Shown piece by piece: positions 22,809-33,101 of a stretch of DNA of 64,000 bases. The translations under genes and the position numbers were made by a program. The DNA lies in assembly GCA_963555705.1 (NCBI GenBank), contig OY743172.1, positions 21,637,446 through 21,701,445 of the forward strand. The letters are read 5' to 3'. The DNA comes from Ligustrum vulgare. Lineage: Eukaryota; Streptophyta; Magnoliopsida; Lamiales; Oleaceae. Numbering within the stretch: the first letter of the stretch is position 1; each line of letters starts with the position of its first letter. The notes under the pieces are model-generated. The model worked only from the letters and a program-made list of their open reading frames with translations. It was not told the DNA's origin and did not search any database.

Positions 22809-22911
22809 ATGGACGAGCCTCCATCAGTGTTGGATGTGGAAGTTTTTCATTTTGATGGACCTTTTGCTGAAGCTACATCAATTGGACACACTGAAATCAA
22901 TTTCTTTTAAA
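22809..22911 (+). pseudogene. C2/GRAM pseudogene, exon fragment 2b
   Basis: Rejoins 6555-6579 when one copy of atgga is removed: DTM then DEPPSVLDVEVFHFDGPFAE, followed by ATSIGHTEINF. This is the end of the second C2 domain. It is interrupted by a MITE-like insertion (about 22912-23100). Confidence 0.88.
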
Positions 22912-23100
22912 CTAGTTTACTTGTTAGGATTTCATTAAATTTTTATTTTTTTTCTACAATACTCAATCTCAACCATCTATTAAAAGTCAAGCCCACAATA
23001 TTTGACTTTTCAAGTAAATTTTAACCATCAATTCTCCTAAAATATCACTATTCATTTAAAAAAAAACCATTTTTAAACAATATCAAACACACTCAATATA
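22912..23100. mobile_element. MITE-like insertion within the C2/GRAM exon
   Basis: About 190 bp of AT-rich DNA separating EINF-KTS from NLSEVCISL of the pseudogene. Read on the minus strand it is closely similar to 54493-54655 (gtgtgtttgatattgttt start), and it also resembles the MITE at 1071-1250. Its exact ends and TSD are unclear. Confidence 0.65.
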
Positions 23101-23230
23101 TCAAACTTATCGGAAGTCTGTATTTCGCTTCGAGGAAATTTAGCTCAAGCATGCCAGTTGAAGTTGCATTTAAGAATCTTTTTAGATGATAGCCGAGATA
23201 GCAATACTGTTAAGGATGATTTAACAATGT
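23101..23230 (+). pseudogene. C2/GRAM pseudogene, exon fragment 3
   Basis: Reads VCISLRGNLAQACQLKLHLR followed by IFLDDSRDSNTVKDDLT, the conserved link between the second C2 domain and the GRAM domain. The expected following residues (a K-M-E-K-E-V-G-K-K type segment) are missing. Confidence 0.85.
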
Positions 23231-23323
23231 GCAATTGTATTCACTTCACAACTGGTTTACATTATCTGGTTGTTGCATCACCTTTTCCTCATCTGTCTAA
23301 CATGGTGAAATGAAAATTTGCAG

Positions 23324-23440
23324 ATACAATTGCGCTCTTCTCAATCCAATTCATCTTTATAGAAACTCTCTGGACTTCTCCCAGAGGAATCCCTCAGCAA
23401 TGATTTTTCTTGTCACTTAAAGCGCAAAATGCCTCTCAAG
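23324..23440 (+). pseudogene. C2/GRAM pseudogene, exon fragment 4 with in-frame stop
   Basis: Bounded by a tttgcAG acceptor and a GTgatc donor. Reads IQLRSSQSNSSL, a TAG stop (23360-23362), then KLSGLLPEESLSNDFSCHLK and RKMPLK. This matches the segment before the GRAM domain; the stop stands where relatives have Gln (CAG to TAG). Confidence 0.88.
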
Positions 23441-23632
23441 GTGATCATTTAAGTTCTTTACAGTGGTTATCTTTTCATTACTCAATCTCAGTCAAATTGG
23501 CTAAAATTGTAAAAACCTCTACATGTATTTAGAGAAATTAGGTAATAAGCACTTCCAAATTGAAGATATTTTGCTTATTCTTGTTTGTGTTTCTAAGTCA
23601 TACCTTAGTAATCGATTACTTCTTTGTTAGTA

Positions 23633-23870
23633 GGCCGTCTATTTCTGTCAGCAAGGGTAATTTGATTTCATGCAGATTTATTTGGACAAAAGGCGAAGTT
23701 TTTCATTCTCTGGGAAGAGATAGAAGACATTCAAATCATTCATCCTAATTTGTCCTCAATGAGTAGTCCAATCGTCATGGTGAAGTAATGACAAGGTAGG
23801 GGTTTGGAGCAGGAACATAGGACGCGGAAGGCAGGCTGAATCTTTCTAAGCAAAATCTCCATGCTTATTT
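23633..23870 (+). pseudogene. C2/GRAM pseudogene, exon fragment 5 (GRAM domain)
   Basis: Reads GRLFLSARVI, a TGA stop (23663-23665) in place of a Gly codon, then FHADLFGQKAKFFILWEEIE, DIQIIHPNLSSMSSPIVMV. This is the core of a GRAM domain, a lipid-binding PH-like fold. The frame decays after 23810. I do not find the following VASt domain exons; a Copia element inserts at 23925 and the rest seems lost. Confidence 0.85.
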
Positions 23871-23924
23871 TTTCGAGGTGACCAATTTAGTGTAACTTAA
23901 TTGAGGGAAAATTTTGTTCTTTAC

Positions 23925-24511
23925 TGTATGAAAATGATTCCTTAAAGTTTGTCTCTTGATTCCTCAAACAAATTAGAATTACTGTTGAACTGAAGCCAAT
24001 AAATTCTGATTTGTTTTGCAACTGATTTTGGTTGGAATCTTCAACCGATTGGAGCATGTGTTAGTTAGAAGTTTATGTTTATAAATAGAGATAGATAATT
24101 AGGAGAAAAACGTGAGAAAAATTTGCATAAGAGAAAGTTAGATTGAGTGTACAATCTTGAAGAGTTTTCTAGTGTTTGGTGTTTATGCAGTGAAGATAAT
24201 TCTCCTGTATTTGTATTTGTATGGTGATTGATTCAAAGCCACATATTGTTTAGTCTCCTTTGATAATAAGATTGACTAAGGAAACTGGTTCAGTTCTTGT
24301 TAATCCTCCTTTTTCTTTGTTTGTATTAAGCTTTTTTATGTATAGTGTTTCTATCGGATTCAGTATTCTATCACATTCAATCATGATTCTATCACCATTG
24401 AATCAAGATAGAAGTGGTTTCTTTCATTTTTTGGTTCATTTCTTGTTCTTTGTCTTTTCTCTTCCAGAAATCGATTTCTTGGCAATAGTTTGGGGAAGCC
24501 AAAACACAACA
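23925..24511 (+). repeat. 5' LTR of the deleted Copia element
   Basis: 587 bp, from TGTATGAAAATG to AACACAACA. A TATA-like tataaataga at about 24079-24088 could serve as the LTR promoter. Confidence 0.92.
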
Positions 24512-24619
24512 ATTGGTATTAGAGCATTGTTTCAAATCTGTAAAGAAGAAGATCAAATTTGTGAAAGAAACTTCCTGGCCGAAGAAGTAATTTGCAATGT
24601 CTTCATCAAAGTTTGATGG

Positions 24620-25683
24620 AAAAATGATTTCAACCTATGGAGGGAGAAGATGAGGGCACATCTTAGTAATCTTGGATTGGAAGAAGCCTTGGAAGAAAAA
24701 TCTGGAACTGAGGCTTCAAACCAGGCTGACATCTTGAAGAAGGCAAGAAATACAATCATCCTTAACCTCTCTGATATAGTTCTAAGGAAGGTAATCAAGG
24801 AGAAGAGGGCCTCTAAAATGTGGAATGAATGGAAGAGCTCTACTTGACCAAAGCTTTGCCAAACAAGATCTACTTGAAGCACAAGTTCTACAGCTTCAAG
24901 ATGGATGAATCAAAATCAATTGATGAGAATATTGATGAGTTTACAAAGTTGGTTTCTGATCTGGAGAATTTGGAAATCAAGATTGATGAAGAAGATCAAG
25001 TCTTCTTCTTGTCAAATTCTTTGTCCCCAGCCTATGATCATCTAAGAGACACCATCAAATATAGCAAGGAATCCTTGACCCTTAAAGAACTTGCTGCAGC
25101 AACCTATTCAAAGGAATTGGATTTGAAGTTGAATGGAAATCTTGTCAAGAGTAATGGACAAGTGCTCAATATGCAAGGAAGAAAAGAAAAGAAGATATGT
25201 TGGATCTGCAACCAAGAAGGACATTTTAGAAAACAATGTCCTCAAAGAAAGAAGAGGTTGATGAAGCAAGGGAACAACAAGCAAGATGGAGAATGTTCAA
25301 ATGTGTCTGAAGGCTATGAAGTTGGTGAAGTGCTTACTGTAACAAGTGCAAGTCAGACCAATGTGTGGATTATGGACACAGGTTGTTCATTTCATATGTT
25401 ACCAAGAAAGGAATTTTTCATGGAGTACAAACCGGTTGCTGAAAGTAAAGTGCTGATGGCAAATGATAACACCTGTGAAGTGGTTGGTGTTGGTTTTGCC
25501 AAGTTGAAATTGTGGGATGGTTCATCTAAGGTCCTTGGTGGAGTGAGGCATGTACCATGCCTTGAAAGAAATTTGATCTCACTGGGAGCACTTGACAAAT
25601 CTGGTTGTGTGTACAAAGCTCAAGGTGGAGTGTTAAAGGTGATGGAAAATTCGGTGGTAGTCATGAAGGGGTTGTTACAATAA
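24620..25683 (+). pseudogene. Copia gag with zinc knuckle and N-terminal protease
   Basis: 24650-24847 reads the gag N-terminal part (MRAHLSNLGLEEALEEKS, ILNLSDIVLRKVIKEK). A frameshift near 24830 leads into EELYLTKALPNKIYLKHKFY and the UBN2-type gag body. A CCHC knuckle CWICNQEGHFRKQC lies near 25198-25239, then the protease start VWIMDTGCSFHMLPRKEFF with an intact D-T-G. The frame ends at 25683. The tail GIYILQGNEVEGSG after the stop is the beginning of the gag-pre-integrase region, so the deletion starts there. Confidence 0.88.
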
Positions 25684-25764
25684 GGCATCTATATTTTGCA
25701 AGGAAATGAAGTTGAAGGTTCCGGCTGCATCTGTAAATTCCCTTTAAGGAATCAAGGTGGAGAT

Positions 25765-26315
25765 TGTAAGAAAATGATTCCTTAAAGTTTGTCTCTTGAT
25801 TCCTCAAACAAATTAGAATTGCTGTTGAACTGAAGCCAAGAAATTCTGGTTTGTTTTGCAACTGATTTTGGTTGGAATCTTCAACTGATTGGAGCTTGTG
25901 TTAGTTGGAAGTTTATGTCGATAAATAGAGATAGATAATTAGGAGAGAAATATGAGAAAAATCTGCATAAGAGAAAGTTAGATTGAGTGTACAATCTTGA
26001 AGAGCTTTCTGGTGTTTGGTGTTTATGCAGTGAAGATAATTTTCCTGTGTTTGTGTTTGTATGGTGATTGATTCAAAGCTATAGATTGTTTAGTTTTCTT
26101 TTGATAATAAGATGGACTGAGGAAACTGGTTCAGTTTCCTGTTAATCCTCCTTTTTCTTTGTTTGTATTAAGCTTTTCTATGTATAGTGTTTTTATCCAG
26201 ATTCTATCAGTATTCTATCACATTCAATCATGATTCTATCACCATTGAATCAAGAAGTGGTTTCTTTCATTTTCTGGTTTTCTTGGCAATAGTTTGGGGA
26301 AGCTAAAACACAACG
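25765..26315 (+). repeat. 3' LTR of the deleted Copia element
   Basis: Begins TGTAAGAAAATG and ends AAAACACAACG, then TSD tttac. Highly similar to the 5' LTR apart from the short deletion. Confidence 0.92.
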
Positions 26316-26478
26316 TTTACCTATTTTTTTGTGCTTTTTAGCATCTTTGATGCCCTTGGATGAAAACTTCTACACATAAAACTTCAATATAAATACAAAT
26401 CTATTTCATAGTTACCATTCATTCAATGAATATCCCAGTACACGACGCCCGAAAATCATGCAACGCAAGAAGGTCAAA

Positions 26479-26505
26479 GTCGTGCAACGCACGACGCTCA
26501 ACTAG
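26479..26505 (+). mobile_element. Helitron 3' end (plus orientation)
   Basis: A perfect 7-bp stem with 3-base loop, GTCGTGC-AAC-GCACGAC (26479-26495), followed six bases later by CTAG (26502-26505) and then T. A terminal hairpin before CTAG-T is the Helitron 3' signature. The 5' end of this element cannot be placed. Confidence 0.7.
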
Positions 26506-26888
26506 TTATGGATATTAAATTAAAATTTCTATTTTTTTAACATCTTAAAAATAAAATAAAACAATACTAGTACGTATGAACAATTTGAAATTGATTTATT
26601 TGGTGAATTAATGATCAATAAGTAACAGTAAATTATATCGGATTTGTACATCATTATTTGGTCTTGGAAACCTACCAAATGGTTAAATGGACTTTCAATT
26701 TCGAGAATTTAAAATAAACTCAAAAATATAAAATTCGAAAAAAGAAATGTGTTTTAGGCGTGAAAGCGAGTTTTTGACAGCACATAATTATATAACCTGG
26801 AAAGTAATTTCCAAAAAAAAAAAAAAAAAAATAGAAATATGTTTGTAAGAAATAAAATAATTATGAATTGATATCTATATATCCATGA

Positions 26889-26916
26889 CTAGCATTTCTC
26901 TCGTGCGATGCACGAG
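26889..26916 (-). mobile_element. Helitron 3' end (minus orientation)
   Basis: On the minus strand, CTCGTGC-ATC-GCACGAG (26916-26900) is followed by agaaatg and CTAG (26892-26889), then T. It has the same architecture as 26479-26505 and points toward it. The 5' end, expected to the right, is not identified. Confidence 0.7.
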
Positions 26917-28780
26917 ATTTCTATTCATGATAATAATTTAGAATTCATGAAAATATATTAATTATACAATCATATCAAATAAAAAATATAGTACAAATCA
27001 TATTTTATTACAAAATATTATCGAATTTGAAATTTTAAAAAAGACAATACTAATCAAAATAGGAAAAGAAACAATACTCACACGTCTTAAAATTTGACGC
27101 TTAATTAAATTTTTTATATTAAATTTGTTTTAATTTTATTTGTAATCATCACCAATTTTCTTTTTTATGTATTTTAATTTTTGATAAATTTAATTTTTAA
27201 TGTATGTGTATATATATACACACACACACATATATTAAAGAAATGATAAAAAAATGCACAATGCTCAAGACATTTACTTTTTTTGAATTGAAAATAAATG
27301 TTTGCACGGTGCTCAAAACATTTAATATTTTTTTTTCTTGTATTTGATAAGAAAGTTTCCCGATTTAGAAAGTTAATTTGGACGAGAAACTATGTATGTA
27401 AAATGGTGATGGCTATTCTACACACACACTCACACACTAGTAGACGATATGTTGCACGAAACGTTTCATATTTGTTTTTATTCGCGTGGAATTAAAAATG
27501 AATAAGTGGTTATTTACAAGTACAAATTAATATTAAGGTTTAGAGGACAATTTATGGTATCAATTCGATGAGATTAATTTAAAGAATTTGAAAAAAGGTT
27601 GTTTGTATATACAATTGAATAATAATAAGTAATAAATAAATAATTATGCACCAATTCAAACATGCAAGACAATGAAGACATGCCTTGGTCCTTCAAAAAT
27701 ATTTGCTCAACACCATCACCGATCGATAACATTTCATAGGCACACCAAGATGAACAAACTAAATCCATCCACAAGAATTTAAGGAATTTTTCCATCAATA
27801 TACGAAATCTTCATTTTCCAACACATCGTATCATAAGCATATTTCAAACCTCCACATTCATTTATTAACAAGGCTAATGAAAATGAATAAGATTCTAATC
27901 CAGATGAAAACAAATCTAGAGCAAGAAGAAAAAAGAGAAAGTAGAGATTGTGTACTTGGGGTTCCATAAAGTTCATTTATTTGGAGCTGCCAAAGCCATG
28001 AACAGCAATAGCTCTGTAATTAGACTTGTTCTTAGGTCTAAATTCGCCTTTTCCATTCTCTCTATCTCTAGCTCTACTTTTTTTTTTTTTTTTCCATGGA
28101 TGGAAAGATTCTTTTTCTTGTGTAAAATAAAATTTTGAGTACATGAATTGGTACCAATTCAAAAAATCCATATCGATTTTCATATTATATGTTTTGATCT
28201 ACACCACACATACAGATATGAAGGGTGGGTTAGATGCTTTAAGAAGATAAATAAATTACTTGATTATTATTGTCGTTGTCCATGAATCGAGTTGCTTCCT
28301 GTATTTCCAATAGCCTTAATGGAAGCGTGTGAAAAATCTCAAATTAAATTCAAGAAAAGTAGGACCTTATAAAAGCAAAATGATTAGCAAGAACAAGTAT
28401 TTCTGTCCTATTAATAAATAACGAAGAATGCAAAAGGTCGAAACAAAGGGTAATTAATGGTGATTTTCGACTTCATAACTACACATTGGGAGATGAAAAT
28501 TAGGAATTCTAACTCATCAGCAATGCATGTACATTTTCTAGACAATTCTTTGTCCGTAGTCTCTTAGCTTTCTCACTTCCTATGCTCTCCTGTCTGCTTT
28601 GTCTATTTCCCCATCCACCTACGCATTCATCCTGACTTATAAGACTCACAATTGACGTGAAATTACAATTCATCAGCTACTTACTGCTAATAGCACCACC
28701 ACTTCTTTATCATCTAATTTCACTCTCCATAACTATACAAATTCAAGGGAAAAGAATATGAACACTGTCAACACTGTTAA
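26917..28780. other. AT-rich intergenic DNA
   Basis: No gene recognised. Short AT-rich frames, a TA/CA microsatellite around 27210-27235, and a T-run around 28078-28093. Part of this region may belong to the minus-strand Helitron ending at 26889. Confidence 0.5.
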
Positions 28781-28982
28781 GTGTTAATTGTGAGCAAAAA
28801 TGAAGCCTCTTATTTCATCTCTTCTTTAACAGATAAATGTAGCTATGAAGCACGGACACGGACACGAGTGTCCGACACATGTAGTGTTAATTGTGAGCAA
28901 AAATGAAGCCTCTTATTTCATCTCTTCTTTAACAGATAAATGTAGCTATGAAGCACGGACACGGACACGAGTGTCCGACACG
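28781..28982. repeat. Tandem duplication (103-bp unit) spanning a hAT terminus
   Basis: The unit starting gtgttaattgtgagcaaaaa occurs at 28781 and again at 28884 with almost no differences. Each copy contains the flank aaatgtagc and the first bases of the hAT terminal repeat (GAAGCACGGACACGGACACG). The duplication must be younger than the hAT insertion. Confidence 0.9.
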
Positions 28983-29181
28983 ACATGTGTCGGACACGCC
29001 GGCACGTGATTTTCGAAAAAAGTTGGGACATGACACGTTAATTTTTTTTTTTTTTTTAATAGAACTTTTTTTTGTACATGTTGTATAGAAAATTAATAGG
29101 CATATATATCAAACTTAACAATTCATACATATTTTCTCGTAATTTGAGTTCAACCAAAAACAAAAGATGACATAAATATTA

Positions 29182-31938
29182 TTATTCATCTCTAGTTATA
29201 TCTTCAACATCTTCATTTTCATCATCGACGATTATCGTAGCCTCCAACTCCGGTTCATCAAGAGACAAAGTATCAACTTCAAGTGTACCAACATCTTCAA
29301 AAGAGTCAAATGCATTACCACCGAGATCCCACATCTTAGACTCTCCTTGTAAATATTATGGGCTCCTCCTTGACAAGAGACGAAGATTGCTATGAACAAA
29401 TACTATATCTTCGGCACATTTTGGAGTTAACTTATTCCCTTTAAAAGAGTACACAAAGGAATAAATACTCCAATTTCGTTCACAACACGATGAAGAAGAT
29501 GGTTGTGCCAATATTTTCAATGCAAATGATTGAAGGTTGGGTGCACTAGAGCCATGAATAGGGGTGGGCGTGAGTTGGGTTGGGTCGATTTTTTGCCCAA
29601 CCCGAACCCAACCCACTATAGTCGGGTTGATAAAAAATCAACCCAACCAACCCAAACATGAGTTCAAACCCAACCCAACCAAATCAAGTTTCGGTTGGGT
29701 TGGGTTGGGTGATTTGTGCTTTGGTCCAATTAACTAAAAATCTTAGAAAATTAAAAAATTATGCCCATAAATCAACTATTAACTCAAATAAATTATGTAC
29801 AATACAATAAGCTCAAATATAATAAATTGAATACTTGCCAATAAAACTAAAATATGTTCAAATCATATTTGAGTTTCATCGAAATTAAAAATGGACTTAA
29901 GATTCTTGAAATTTAAATGGTCTTATATTTTTAAAATTTTGATTGGGTTGGGTTTTTCACCCAACCCACAACCCAACCCGAACAATTTTTTTTTTTAGAA
30001 ACCCAACCCAATTTTCATCAAAATCCAACTCAAACCGATTGGGTTGGGTTGGTTTTGGCGGGTTGGGTGGGTTAATGCCCACCCTTAGCCATGAATGACC
30101 CACCAAGTCTTTGGATCCAAGTGGTAAAGATCATGAATGGAATCAACATCACCAAAATCTTCTTCCATTGTTGAAAAATTTGAATTCTCCAAATTCACTT
30201 TAGTTCGCTCCTCATTTGATAGAATGTATCTTTTGAAACACTTTAACCTTTCTAGAGAAATCTCGACATCTCTATGTGGAGGTTTACGATTGGAATCTTC
30301 TTTAAGCCACTCCTCACTATAGTACCTAATGAAAGGAAAAACAAATTATATTTAGTAACTAATTATGAATAATAGAGATTTGAACAATGAACAATTTAAA
30401 TAAATAATAAATATATAAATTAGAATAATTACCTTGGATTCAATGAGTGAGCCAAGCAATGAAGAGGTGTGTTATTCTTGTTCCAACCATCAACAAGTAT
30501 TTTGTGAATGACATCGAAAAATGACGAAACATAGTCGTGATGCTTTCCTTCATGCCTATAAATGACTGCTTTGACTTTCTCTATAATTGTATCCCACATA
30601 TCATAAACCAAGTGAAGAAATGGTTTATCCGTATCACAAAATCGAAGCATATCATATATAGGATTAGTGAAAGAAATAACATAGTCTATAGATCCCCACC
30701 AAATATCATCAAGTAATATCATCTTCACAAAACTTGCCTTTTGCACATCATCTTCTCGATAAGTTGACCATTTCTCATCAATCACCATGTTTTGAATCCC
30801 ACGTTTGATAAGCTTAAACCTTTTCATCATGACTATAATAAAAGCAAATTGTGTTTCTGCTACTGCTAACAACTTCAAGGTCACAAATTCATTAAACATT
30901 GCTCTTCTGATAGAATGGTTCATGATAAAATGTTTAATGATCATTATATCTTCATGAAGACAAGTTATTCAATTACATTCCTCATATGTAATCAAATTAT
31001 CCTCAACATTCTTTGCCGCACAAATATTTTTTAATGCAAGATTAAGTGTGTGTACAACATACGGTGTCCAAAAAATATGAGGATATTGCACTTCAATTAT
31101 TTTCCCAGCACCATTACAATTAGCCGCGTTATCAGTAATAACTTGAACAACCTTTTCAGGGCCAACTTCTTCTATAACTTCCTTCATCAAGTTAGCAATA
31201 AAATATTTATCTTTGATCTCACCCGAGCAATCAACCGTCCGTAAAAACATTGGTCCACTTTCGGTCACGACCATAAAATTAATTAGTGGCCTTCTTTGTG
31301 GATCACTCCAACCATCCCTCACAATAGTTACTCCTTTTTCCCCCCATGTGCTTTAAATTGGTTGTAGTAATCGTTCCATATTTCTTTTCTCTTTTTGAAG
31401 TAGGGTAATTCTCAACTTATTATAATCGGATGGCTTATATCCTGACAATGAACTATTCGTAGTTAGGGTATAAGAAGACATGTAATAAGGACTCCTTGCA
31501 AGGTGAAAGGGTAAACCACTTGAATAAAAAATTCTAACAATTTCCAAATCCAATTGATCACGTGATGTGATGTTAAAGGCCTTTTGAATTGAACTATCAT
31601 TTCTTTTCTTTTCCTTTAATGTGTAACTATCAACCGAACTCATGTTTTCCATTGGCAATGGGACCCGTTTCGGGTCTTTACTCCTCATTTTCACTTCTTC
31701 TTCCAATTTTTGCATTTCATTTATGTCTCTTTGAGCTACTTTTGGACAAGCACCAATACCACTACCCGAAAATTTCATCAAATGTGCTCTAACCCTAGTA
31801 TATGAACTTTTTTTTGGTTGTATTACAAAAGTTGCATTGCCAAGAAATATTTCCACCTCCTTCATTTAGTTTACCAAACTTTGTAACATATTTCCAAAGA
31901 GGCTTGGTTAAATCTTCATTCATGTTACTAGTACTCAT
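29182..31938 (-). pseudogene. hAT transposase pseudogene (BED finger, DUF659, dimerisation domain)
   Basis: Reading from 31938: MSTSNMNEDLTKPLWKYVTK, then a BED-type finger GNISWQCNFCN with a frameshift in the following A-run, and TRVRAHLMKFSGSGIGACPK. 31322-30969 holds the DUF659/catalytic part: DGWSDPQRRPLINFMVV, ITDNAANCNGAGKII and PYVVHTLNLALK. 30944-30429 continues the insertion domain. After the nested MITE comes the dimerisation domain (ALKILAQPSSSSCCERNWSI, KCAEDIVFVHSNLRLLSRR), an in-frame TAA near 29359, and an acidic tail ending at 29182. It would cut and rejoin element ends in the nucleus, but frameshifts, stops and the MITE inactivate it. Confidence 0.85.
29559..30087. mobile_element. 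hAT MITE with (TTGGGT)n-rich ends, TSD gccatgaa
   Basis: 529 bp with ends TAGGGGTGGGC and GCCCACCCTTA (inverted, one mismatch) and the 8-bp TSD gccatgaa (29551-29558, 30088-30095). Both ends are packed with ggttgggttggg / cccaacccaacc repeats; the middle is AT-rich. It interrupts the transposase pseudogene. A second copy in opposite orientation is at 41285-41799. Confidence 0.93.
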
Positions 31939-32712
31939 GACTTCAAACTAATAAAATATACCAAATAATAAACAACAATATTACCCGATATTATCAAGTA
32001 GAAGTATCTCCTTGATCTTGCAAATGATTCTTGATATTGAGATTCCAAAAATAAACAAATGGGTTGAAATTAGTGTGGAAGTTTTTTTTTTTTTTCCACC
32101 AGCGGGGACCAGACAGGGACGAGTGCGGAGTGCCTTTTACTTTGGTTTCTGCCTTTTACACTTTGTCTTTGTACTTTCAGAATTCAAATTAAAGGCAAAA
32201 ACGTAAAAGTGGATATACTTAGCTTGGTGGAGAAGTCTTTACAATTAATTTATTATTTTATTGTATTGGAAAGGAACCGACATTTACAATCACATATATA
32301 CATTTCACACCAAACCAAATTAAAAAAAGAAAAGAAAAAGAAACGTCTTCTTCTTCCCTGCTCTGCAACTCGGTCTGGCGTCCATTCTCATTTCTTCAAC
32401 AGACAATGGAGGTTCAATATTCTCAAGTTCCAGCTTCGATTCTACCTGGAAACACAAGATTAGGGCAAAATCCTCTCAATACACAGTAATACAGGTATGC
32501 AGCGTATCCTCTTGTCCCTCAGTTTTTTCCTTTTCTTTTTTGGTTGCTGGCCAGGACGTGTCCAAGACGTAGAATAAGTGCTCCATTTTCCGACATGAAA
32601 AATGGAGTGTCGGACTCGTGTCTCCGACGTGTCCGATCGTGTCCATGTCCGATAGTGTCGGACACGGACTCACCGACGACAAGAACGTGTCCGTGCTTCC
32701 TAGAAATGTAGC

Positions 32713-33101
32713 ACCCATCCCTTAATTAGATCTTGTCGATCTACTTCCTGCATTCTTATGTTCGTGAATTCTAAGGTGCATCATTCTGAGATTTCATTAT
32801 TTATTTTTTGAATAAAATTTATTTATTATAGGAAATCATATACATGTTTGTGTGTGCACACTGAAAACACATTACACTGTAAAGAAAACAAAGAAATAAA
32901 TAATAAAATAAGTATGGATGTTATATTGTAATAGTAAAGGGTAGATTGTGATAATAGTTCAAATTGGAGATAAATAAGTAAATAATTATAGAAGCTATAA
33001 AATGATAGTTATGTGATCAGATGACAATTTTTTTATTTTTTAAATAACAGATATAGTTAAGGAAATTATAAAATCTTTACTAGTACTCATTCTGTCGTTC
33101 A
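32713..33101. other. AT-rich spacer
   Basis: Between the hAT element and the next LTR. No gene or repeat recognised. Confidence 0.5.

Larger units (their letters stand above)
23925..26315 (+). mobile_element. Deleted Copia retrotransposon (gag and protease only), TSD tttac
   Basis: LTRs at 23925-24511 and 25765-26315, flanked by tttac (23920-23924, 26316-26320). The PBS-like TTGGTATTAGAGC at 24513-24525 matches initiator tRNA-Met with one change. The polypurine tract aaggtggagat abuts the 3' LTR. The internal region is only about 1.25 kb and holds gag plus the start of protease, with no integrase, RT or RNase H. The 5' LTR carries about 36 bp near its end that the 3' LTR lacks. Confidence 0.93.
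28947..32704 (-). mobile_element. hAT transposon, degenerate, TSD aatgtagc
   Basis: Ends share GAAGCACGGACACG as inverted repeats (left near 28950, right complement near 32686-32699). The 8-bp repeat aatgtagc lies outside both (28939-28946, 32705-32712), as expected for hAT. Subterminal DNA at both ends is rich in GTGTCCGACAC-type units. A minus-strand transposase pseudogene occupies the interior, and a smaller hAT MITE (29559-30087) is nested in it. Confidence 0.85.

Noticed and set aside
29559..30087. Interstitial telomere repeat
   Set aside because: The unit is TTGGGT and not the plant TTTAGGG, and it lies at the two ends of a defined MITE with an 8-bp TSD.
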